12,511 nucleotides of DNA from the NCBI GenBank assembly GCA_007120685.1, contig SKNG01000494.1, positions 1 through 12,511 of the forward strand, written 5' to 3'. Below are positions 7,034-12,511 of the stretch, one piece after another. Each line of letters opens with the position of its first letter. Position 1 is the first letter of the stretch. This stretch comes from Paracoccaceae bacterium (GTDB taxonomy: Bacteria; Pseudomonadota; Alphaproteobacteria; Rhodobacterales; Rhodobacteraceae). Made by a program: the position numbers and the translations under genes. The notes beneath the pieces were generated by a model. It was not told where the DNA came from. It worked only from the letters and a program-made list of their open reading frames with translations, and did no database searches.

Positions 7034-7845
7034 TCAGACGGCACCATTTTCACCGCCCCAACCGCGGGCTTCAGGTCTACGCGGTGTTCTTCATGGCGCT
7101 GCTCTATGCGCCGATCATGTTCATCCCGCTGTTTTCCTTCAGCGATGGGCTATACATCCGCTTTCCCATCGAAGGCTGGACCCTGCGCTGGTATGACGAG
7201 TTGCTCCAGCGCACCGCCGTGCTGCGGGCACTGGAAAACAGCGTGCGGGTGGCGGGTTCGGTGGCGGTGGTATCCACCGTTCTGGGCGTCTTCGCGGCCA
7301 AGGCGCTGGTGCGCTACCGCGTCCCCGGCAAGGGGCCGATCCTGGGCTTCATCCTGCTGCCGCTGGTGGTGCCGCCGATCATCTTTGGCGTGGCGCTGCT
7401 GTTGATGGTAAGCTGGCTGCAGATTCCACTCTCGCTCTATACCATCGCCGCCGGACACATCATCATCTGCCTGCCCTTCGCCATCGCCACGCTGCTGCCC
7501 CGGTTCGAAGGCTATGACGCCGCGATGGAGGAAGCCGCCGCCGATCTGGGCGAAAACGGCTGGTGGGTGTTCTGGCGCGTCACCGTGCCGATCATCCTGC
7601 CCGGGATCGTGGCCAGCCTGCTTCTGACCTTCACCGTGTCGTTCGACGAATTCGTCATGGCCTTCTTCCTGGGCGGCACCGATCTGACCCTGCCGCTTTA
7701 CGTCTGGGGCCAGTTACGCATCCCGCGCGCCTTTCCGGTGGTGCTGGCGCTGGGCACGCTGATCCTGCTGTTTTCCTTCGTGCTGGTATTCCTGGGTCTG
7801 AAGATCGGCCGGCGCGGGGCCATCAAGCTGGTGGACAGGGATTGA
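7030..7845 (+). CDS. ABC transporter permease, PotC-like
   Basis: This is the second permease subunit, forming the translocation pore with the PotB-like protein. From ATG 7030 it is 271 residues with about six membrane segments. The EAA motif reads MEEAAADLGENGWWVFWRVTVPIILPG (about 166-192), followed by TVSFDEFVMAFFLGG, typical of PotC/PotI. A GTG at 7021 is also in frame, but ATG 7030 overlaps the preceding TGA and has an AAGGTGG-like site just upstream, so I prefer it. The N-terminus RRHHFHRPNRG is strongly basic and cytoplasmic. The ATPase gene starts 4 bases after the stop. Confidence 0.92.
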   Translation: MIRRHHFHRPNRGLQVYAVFFMALLYAPIMFIPLFSFSDGLYIRFPIEGWTLRWYDELLQRTAVLRALENSVRVAGSVAVVSTVLGVFAAKALVRYRVPGKGPILGFILLPLVVPPIIFGVALLLMVSWLQIPLSLYTIAAGHIIICLPFAIATLLPRFEGYDAAMEEAAADLGENGWWVFWRVTVPIILPGIVASLLLTFTVSFDEFVMAFFLGGTDLTLPLYVWGQLRIPRAFPVVLALGTLILLFSFVLVFLGLKIGRRGAIKLVDRD

Positions 7846-7849
7846 AACC

Positions 7850-8902
7850 ATGAACAGCGCCGCAACCATGATCAGCATCCGCAATGTCACCAAGCGCTTC
7901 GGCGTCTTTGCCGCGGTGCAGGATGCGTGCTTCGATATCCGCGCGGGCGAGTTCTTCTCGCTCCTCGGCGCCTCGGGCTCTGGCAAGACGACGCTGTTGC
8001 GCATCCTGGCCGGGTTCGAAGCCGCGACCGAGGGCGAGGTGCATATCGACGGCGCGCCGATGGACGCCGTGCCGCCACATCAGCGCCCGGTCAACATGGT
8101 GTTCCAGAACTACGCGATCTTCCCGCATCTGAACGTGCGCGACAATATCGGCTTCGGGCTGCGCAAGCTGAAGCTGGACAAGGCCGAGCGCGCGCGCCGC
8201 ATCGACGAGATGCTGGAGCTGATCAAGCTGCCGGGCTTCGGCGACCGCGCCTCTGACCAGCTTTCCGGCGGCCAGCGCCAGCGCGTGGCGCTGGCCCGGG
8301 CGCTGATCCTTAGGCCAAAGGTGCTGCTGCTGGACGAGCCGCTGGGTGCGCTGGACAAGCAGTTGCGCGAACAGATGCAGACCGAACTGCGCGCGCTTCA
8401 GCGCAGCGTCGGCATCACCTTCGTGCTGGTCACCCATGACCAGGAAGAGGCGATGGCGTTGTCGGACCGTATCGCCGTGATGGCCGATGGCCGGGTGCTG
8501 CAGATCGACACGCCGGCGGGGCTTTATGAGCGGCCGAAGACCCGGCGCGTGGCCAGCTTCGTCGGCTCCATGAACTTTCTGCCGGGCGATCTGGCCGTGC
8601 GGGCCTGCGGCCAGGCGGCGTGGCAGCACGGGAAGGCCGATTTCATCGCCATCCGGCCTGAACGCATCACCCTGCACACGGACCACCCGGCGGACCAGGC
8701 CGGCGCCGGGCAGCCGCTGCCCGGGCGTCTGACCGACCGGGTGTATCTGGGCGAGCGGGTACAGTATCAGGTACAGCTGGACGGCTGCGCCCAGCACTTG
8801 GCGGTATCCACCCCCAACACCGCCCCCGTGGTCGCCGATCCCGGGACCCCGGTCTGGCTTACCTGGCCGGCCGAGGCGATGATCCCTCTGCAAGACGACT
8901 GA
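7850..8902 (+). CDS. ABC transporter ATP-binding protein, PotA-like with C-terminal TOBE domain
   Basis: This is the ATPase that powers the importer; two copies are expected per complex. All nucleotide-binding motifs are intact in the 350 residues: Walker A GASGSGKTT (40-48), Q-loop Gln86 in MVFQNYAIFPH, signature LSGGQ (138-142), Walker B VLLLDE (158-163), D-loop GALD and switch His196 in VTHDQEEAM. A regulatory region follows, with FIAIRPERITL marking the TOBE-type C-terminal domain of PotA/MalK proteins. The start at 7850 is 4 bases after the permease stop; ATG 7868 is a possible alternative that would remove six residues. The TetR gene begins 19 bases downstream. Confidence 0.95.
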   Translation: MNSAATMISIRNVTKRFGVFAAVQDACFDIRAGEFFSLLGASGSGKTTLLRILAGFEAATEGEVHIDGAPMDAVPPHQRPVNMVFQNYAIFPHLNVRDNIGFGLRKLKLDKAERARRIDEMLELIKLPGFGDRASDQLSGGQRQRVALARALILRPKVLLLDEPLGALDKQLREQMQTELRALQRSVGITFVLVTHDQEEAMALSDRIAVMADGRVLQIDTPAGLYERPKTRRVASFVGSMNFLPGDLAVRACGQAAWQHGKADFIAIRPERITLHTDHPADQAGAGQPLPGRLTDRVYLGERVQYQVQLDGCAQHLAVSTPNTAPVVADPGTPVWLTWPAEAMIPLQDD

Positions 8903-8921
8903 CAGCAAGGAGAGAAAGACA

Positions 8922-9584
8922 ATGTCAGTGGCCCCTGCCACCTCGGCCGCTCCCGGCCGCCGCACCGCATCGAAGGAGGAACGCGCGCAGCAACTGATCG
9001 ATGCGGCGATGGACACGATCGCGGTGCATGGCCTCTCTGGCACCACCACGGCGCTGCTGACCGAACGGGCAGGGCTGTCGGCGGGGATCATCAGCCTGCA
9101 TTTCGGCTCCAAGGACAACCTGCTGGCGGCGACACTGGAACGGCTGATCACCGAACACCGCGCGCAATGGATCGAGGCCGCCAAGAACCCCCGGCTGAAC
9201 CCGGCGGCGCGGCTTTGGGCGCTGATGGAGGCGCATTTCGCGCCAGAAATCTGCACGCCCACCAAGATTCGCGTCTGGTTCGCCTTTTTCGGCGAGGCCA
9301 CGCACCGCGCCACCTATCGCCGCCTGTGCGAAGGATTCGACACCGAACGCAGCGATTTCATGGAGGCCTGCTGCGAAAGCATCGTCGAGGAAGGCGGCTA
9401 TGCGGCGCTTGACGCCGAACGGCTGTCGCAACTGATCGAAAGCACGGCGGACGGGCTGTGGCTGGACATGCTGCTTTACCCGGACGAGGTCGACAGCGCC
9501 TATGCCCGCGAACAGATGCGCCTGATGCTGCAGGCCTTCTTCCCGCGCCACTTTGCCAACACGCCTGAAACCCACCCGACCTGA
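8922..9584 (+). CDS. TetR family transcriptional regulator, BetI-like
   Basis: This is a DNA-binding repressor that probably senses the transported amine or a product of its oxidation. The 220 residues comprise a polar N-terminal tail (1-20), a TetR DNA-binding domain (about 21-70) with the helix-turn-helix TTTALLTERAGLSAGIISLHF (41-61), and a C-terminal ligand domain. The latter resembles BetI in the TKIRVWFAFFGEA and LIESTADGLWLDMLL stretches. AAGGAG at 8907-8912 precedes the ATG by 9 bases. The gene is cotranscribed between the transporter and the catabolic genes. No operator lies directly in front of it, so its control would come from the promoter at 4810. The 16-bp repeats at 3354 and 4836 are its likely sites (inference). 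Confidence 0.9.
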   Translation: MSVAPATSAAPGRRTASKEERAQQLIDAAMDTIAVHGLSGTTTALLTERAGLSAGIISLHFGSKDNLLAATLERLITEHRAQWIEAAKNPRLNPAARLWALMEAHFAPEICTPTKIRVWFAFFGEATHRATYRRLCEGFDTERSDFMEACCESIVEEGGYAALDAERLSQLIESTADGLWLDMLLYPDEVDSAYAREQMRLMLQAFFPRHFANTPETHPT

Positions 9585-9599
9585 CCTGCAGGTGACCCC

Positions 9600-11000
9600 A
9601 TGACCACGCCCCGATACCCGCTGACACGGAGACATCTGATGGCCTCGGCCACCGCCGCCGCCGCGCTTGGCGCCACCCCGCTGCGCGCCCTGCCAACCAA
9701 CCCCGATGTGGTGATCATCGGCGCGGGCTCTGCCGGTATCGCCGCCGCGCGCCGGCTGATGGCCGAGGGGCTGGAGGTGGTGGTAATCGAAGCCGCGGAC
9801 CAGATCGGCGGCCGCGCCGTCACCGATACCGCCGCGCTGGGCCAGCCCTTCGACCGGGGCGCAAGCTGGCTGCAGGGTCCGGCCGATCTGCCGCATCTGG
9901 ACCTTGCCCGCGATCTGGGCTTCGGCCTGGTCGATCATTCCCGCCCCCGCGATGTGCTGTTTGTCGGCGACCGCCAGGCCAATCCTACCGAGCGGCGCCA
10001 GCGCGACCGGGCCTGGAGCGACTTCTACGCCGCGCTCTCCGGGGCGCGGGGCGATGTCTCGGCGGCCTCTGTCCTGCCGATGGATCAGCCCTTCATGGAT
10101 GTTGTCGCCACCTGGGTGGGGCCGATGGATTTCGGCGTCGATATCGACCAGCTCTCGCGTCAGGACTGGTATGCCTTTGCCGAATACGATGTGAACAAGC
10201 TGGTGCGCGAAGGGGTGGGCACGGTGGTCGCCCGTCTGGGCGCCGACCTGCCGGTGCGGCTGAACACTGCCGCCCGCGCGGTGGACTGGTCAGGCGATGG
10301 CGTGCGCGTGGAAACCGATGCCGGCACCATCAGCGCGCGGGCCTGCATCGTCACCGTGTCCACCGGCGTTCTGGCCTCTGGCGCGATCCGCTTCACGCCG
10401 GACCTGCCCGACAGCAAACAATCCGCCATCGCCGATCTGCCCATGGGCCAGCTTATCAAGGTGGGCCTGCTGTTTGACGGCGAACGCCTCGGCCTCTCGC
10501 CCAACAGTTTCGTCTCGCACAGCCTGGACGGGCCCTTGCCCGCCGATGCCTGCTATTACCTCGCCTTCCCCGCCGGGCATGACTATGTCACCGGCTTCAT
10601 CGGCGGGCAGGTTGGCCGGGACCTGGAGCGCGAGGGCGAGGCGGCGATGATCGCCTATGCGCTCGATCGCTTCGTGTCGATGCTGGGCAGCGATGCGCGC
10701 CGCCATTTCCAGCGCGCCACCGTCGCGGCCTGGGATACCAACCCGCTGACCCTTGGCGCCTATTCCGCCGCCCGCCCGGGTGGTTTCGGCGCCCGCCGCC
10801 GGCTGGCCGAGCCTCTGGGCGAGCGCGTCTTCTTCGCGGGCGAGGCGATGGCCACCCCCTACGCTACGCTTGTCGGCGGCGCGCATCTGCATGGCGAGCG
10901 CATCGCCGGGCAGGTGGCCGACCTGCTGGAGGCCCCCGGCTGCACCGGCTGCGCCGCCCGCCACCAGCACCGCAACCGCCCGCAGGAGGCCGGTGAATGA
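9600..11000 (+). CDS. Flavin-containing amine oxidase, Tat-exported
   Basis: This is a second FAD-dependent amine oxidase, only distantly similar to the one at 3446. It has a twin-arginine signal, TRRHLM at 9-14, then an Ala-rich hydrophobic stretch and a likely cut after LRA at 30, so the flavin-loaded protein should be exported folded. The mature part begins DVVIIGAGSAG, with GAGSAG at 41-46, EAADQIGGR (64-72), DRGASWLQG (85-93), the conserved flavin-site lysine in GQLIKVGLLF (Lys287), GAYS (386-389) and FAGEAM (412-417). The 466-residue length is normal with a signal. The last 19 residues carry CTGC (448-451) and an HQH, an unusual tail beyond the flavin domain. A weak AGGTGA lies before the ATG. 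The stop overlaps the next gene in ATGA. Periplasmic oxidation of the amine, or of amines the importer does not accept, is plausible. Confidence 0.88.
   Translation: MTTPRYPLTRRHLMASATAAAALGATPLRALPTNPDVVIIGAGSAGIAAARRLMAEGLEVVVIEAADQIGGRAVTDTAALGQPFDRGASWLQGPADLPHLDLARDLGFGLVDHSRPRDVLFVGDRQANPTERRQRDRAWSDFYAALSGARGDVSAASVLPMDQPFMDVVATWVGPMDFGVDIDQLSRQDWYAFAEYDVNKLVREGVGTVVARLGADLPVRLNTAARAVDWSGDGVRVETDAGTISARACIVTVSTGVLASGAIRFTPDLPDSKQSAIADLPMGQLIKVGLLFDGERLGLSPNSFVSHSLDGPLPADACYYLAFPAGHDYVTGFIGGQVGRDLEREGEAAMIAYALDRFVSMLGSDARRHFQRATVAAWDTNPLTLGAYSAARPGGFGARRRLAEPLGERVFFAGEAMATPYATLVGGAHLHGERIAGQVADLLEAPGCTGCAARHQHRNRPQEAGE
10984..10989 (+). promoter_or_regulatory. Ribosome binding site of the TMADH-like gene inside the preceding gene
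   Basis: AGGAGG ends 7 bases before the ATG at 10997 and lies within the last codons of the Tat-exported oxidase gene. This strong site fixes the start and, with the ATGA overlap, indicates coupled translation. Confidence 0.75.
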
Positions 11001-12511
11001 CCGACACCCCCCGGCGCGACCCCCGCTACGACATCCTGTTCCAGCCGCTGCAGATCGGCCCCGTCCGCGCGCCTAACCGCTTCTATCAGGTGCCCCATTG
11101 CACCGGCATGGGCCATCTGCGCCCACAGATGCTGGCCGCCATGCGCGGGGTGAAGGCCGAGGGCGGCTGGGGCGTGGTCTGCACCGAATACTGCTCGATC
11201 CACCCCACATCGGACGACCTGACCCATGTCTCGGCCACGCTGTGGAACGACGACGACATCCGCGCCAACCGGCTGATGACCGACGCGGTGCACGAACATG
11301 GCGCGCTGGCCGGGGCGGAACTGTGGTACTCGGGCGCCCGCAGCGCCAACCATTTCACCCGCATGGTGCCGATGGACGTGGCCAGCATGCCCAACCTCTC
11401 GGGCCATCCCTACCAGACCCGCGCCATGGACCGCGCCGATATCCGCCAATTGCGCCACTGGCACCGCCGCGCCGCGCTGCGCGCCCGCGATGCCGGCTTC
11501 GATATCGTCTATGTCTATGCCACCCACGGCTATCTGCTGGCCAATTTCCTGGACCCCCGCGCCAATACCCGCACCGACGAATACGGCGGCAGTCTGGAAA
11601 ACCGCGTGCGCCTGATCCGCGAGCTGATCGAGGACACCAAGGACGCGGTGGGTAACCGCTGCGCCGTGGCCGTGCGCTTCAAGGCCGACGAGACCGTAGG
11701 CGAGGACGGCCAGCCCGAATGGGGCGAACGGCGCGAGATGTTTGCGATGCTGGCCGAGTTGCCGGACCTGTGGGACATCAACATCGCGGACTACACGCTG
11801 GAAATGGGCGGCTCGCGCTTCGTCAAGGAAAGCGCGCTGGAGCCCTACATGCATTGGGTGAAGTCGGTCACCTCGAAGCCGGTGGTGACGGTCGGCCGCT
11901 TCACTTCGCCCGATACGATGGTCAGCCAGATCAAGCGCGGTATCACCGATCTGATCGGCGCCGCGCGCCCCTCCATCGCCGATCCGTTCCTGCCCGCCAA
12001 GATCCGTGAAGGCCGGCCAGAGGACATCCGCGAATGCATCGGCTGCAACATCTGCTACACGGGTGACGCGCTGGGCGTACCGATCCGCTGCACCCAGAAC
12101 CCGACGATGGGCGAGGAATGGCGCCGGGGCTGGCACCCCGAACGCGCCCCGGCGCGCAAGGGCGACAAGTCGGTGCTGGTGGTCGGCGCCGGGCCCGCCG
12201 GGCTGGAAGCGGCGCGCGCTCTCGGCATGCGCGGCTACAAGGTGATGCTGGCCGAGGCCACGCGCACCCTTGGCGGCAGGGTGGCGCGCGAGGCTGCGCT
12301 GCCGGGGCTGAGCGAATACATAAGGGTGCGGGATTACCGTGAAGGGCAGATACTCAAGATGCCCAATGTCGAGGTGTTCCGCGAAAGCCGCCTGACCGCG
12401 CAGGACTTGCTGGAACTGGCCCCCGACCATGTCGCCATCGCCACCGGCGCCGATTGGCGGCGGGACCGGTTCGACGGCAAGACCTATGTGCCGGTGGTCA
12501 GTGGCGGCGCG
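10997..12511 (+). CDS. Trimethylamine/histamine dehydrogenase-like FMN, 4Fe-4S flavoprotein (3' end off window)
   Basis: This belongs to the TMADH/dimethylamine/histamine dehydrogenase branch of the Old Yellow Enzyme superfamily, which oxidatively deaminates or N-demethylates amines and passes electrons via 6-S-cysteinyl FMN and a 4Fe-4S cluster, usually to ETF. 505 codons are present of about 700-730. Seen: NRFYQVPHC with Cys35, matching the FMN-linking Cys30 of TMADH; Tyr65 (TMADH Tyr60); Tyr174, His177 and Tyr179 (Tyr169, His172, Tyr174); ARPSIADPFLP; the cluster ligands Cys347, Cys350, Cys353 and Cys365; and an ADP-binding VGAGPAG (396-402). Differences: Asp357 stands where TMADH has bowl residue Trp355, as I recall for histamine dehydrogenase, and the Trp264/Asp267 segment is about three residues shorter and lacks both. 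Trimethylamine is therefore unlikely as substrate. There is no signal peptide, so it is cytoplasmic. Confidence 0.9.
   Translation, partial: MTDTPRRDPRYDILFQPLQIGPVRAPNRFYQVPHCTGMGHLRPQMLAAMRGVKAEGGWGVVCTEYCSIHPTSDDLTHVSATLWNDDDIRANRLMTDAVHEHGALAGAELWYSGARSANHFTRMVPMDVASMPNLSGHPYQTRAMDRADIRQLRHWHRRAALRARDAGFDIVYVYATHGYLLANFLDPRANTRTDEYGGSLENRVRLIRELIEDTKDAVGNRCAVAVRFKADETVGEDGQPEWGERREMFAMLAELPDLWDINIADYTLEMGGSRFVKESALEPYMHWVKSVTSKPVVTVGRFTSPDTMVSQIKRGITDLIGAARPSIADPFLPAKIREGRPEDIRECIGCNICYTGDALGVPIRCTQNPTMGEEWRRGWHPERAPARKGDKSVLVVGAGPAGLEAARALGMRGYKVMLAEATRTLGGRVAREAALPGLSEYIRVRDYREGQILKMPNVEVFRESRLTAQDLLELAPDHVAIATGADWRRDRFDGKTYVPVVSGGA

Noticed and set aside
7823..9313. Long minus-strand open frame (496 codons) opposite the ATPase and TetR genes
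   Set aside because: Typical antisense shadow of high-GC codon use. It shows no domain, is Arg/His/Gln-rich, and the + strand genes have complete family motifs.
9584..9593. Perfect 10-bp palindrome ACCTGCAGGT between the TetR and oxidase genes
   Set aside because: It occurs once, overlaps the stop codon and the weak SD, and differs from the repeated operator; most likely chance in GC-rich DNA.
10859..12430. Long minus-strand open frame (523 codons) opposite the second oxidase and TMADH-like genes
   Set aside because: Same shadow effect; composition is low-complexity and the opposite strand encodes clear enzymes.
1..12511. CRISPR array, tRNA, rRNA or attachment site
   Set aside because: No regularly spaced repeats, tRNA-like cloverleaf or rRNA sequence was found on reading the window, and no long direct repeats flank the amine cluster.

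Overview
The window is high-GC, gene-dense DNA with every recognisable gene on the + strand, many ATGA start/stop overlaps, a TRAP transporter, a PotABCD-type ABC transporter and several amine-oxidising flavoproteins. This fits an alphaproteobacterium of the Rhodobacterales type (Paracoccus-like). The assignment rests on gene style and content only, because no rRNA or other phylogenetic marker is present.

Layout: (1) 1-2607 is a TRAP transporter: the end of a DctP-type binding protein, an intergenic rho-independent terminator, then overlapping dctQ and dctM homologues. (2) 2608-3345 is a scar with no intact gene. It holds the N-terminal third of an IS110/IS1111-type transposase, broken by a one-base deletion and a 10-base duplication, followed by about 300 bases in which I recognise nothing. 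(3) 3346-12511 is an amine uptake and oxidation cluster. A cytoplasmic polyamine-oxidase-like flavoprotein has its own promoter. A second promoter drives a Tat-exported PotD-type binding protein, two permeases, an ABC ATPase, a BetI-like TetR regulator, a second Tat-exported flavin amine oxidase, and a trimethylamine/histamine-dehydrogenase-like FMN/4Fe-4S/ADP enzyme that runs off the right edge.

The most informative non-coding signal is a 16-bp inverted repeat, consensus ATGAAYGRWCRTTCAT. It occurs twice: between the -35 and -10 of the first amine-oxidase promoter (3354-3369), and over the -10 and start site of the ABC-transporter promoter (4836-4851). It looks like a TetR-family operator, and the obvious candidate ligand is the TetR protein encoded inside the second transcription unit. 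The cluster therefore reads as a two-promoter, self-regulated regulon for import and oxidation of one amine.

The substrate is unknown. Two departures from family norms argue against ordinary spermidine/putrescine or trimethylamine. The binding protein has Cys where PotD has its amine-contacting Asp. The TMADH-like enzyme keeps the cysteinyl-FMN and Fe-S ligands but has Asp in place of the aromatic-bowl Trp355 and has lost the Trp264/Asp267 segment. Residue equivalences come from remembered family sequences and need a real alignment.
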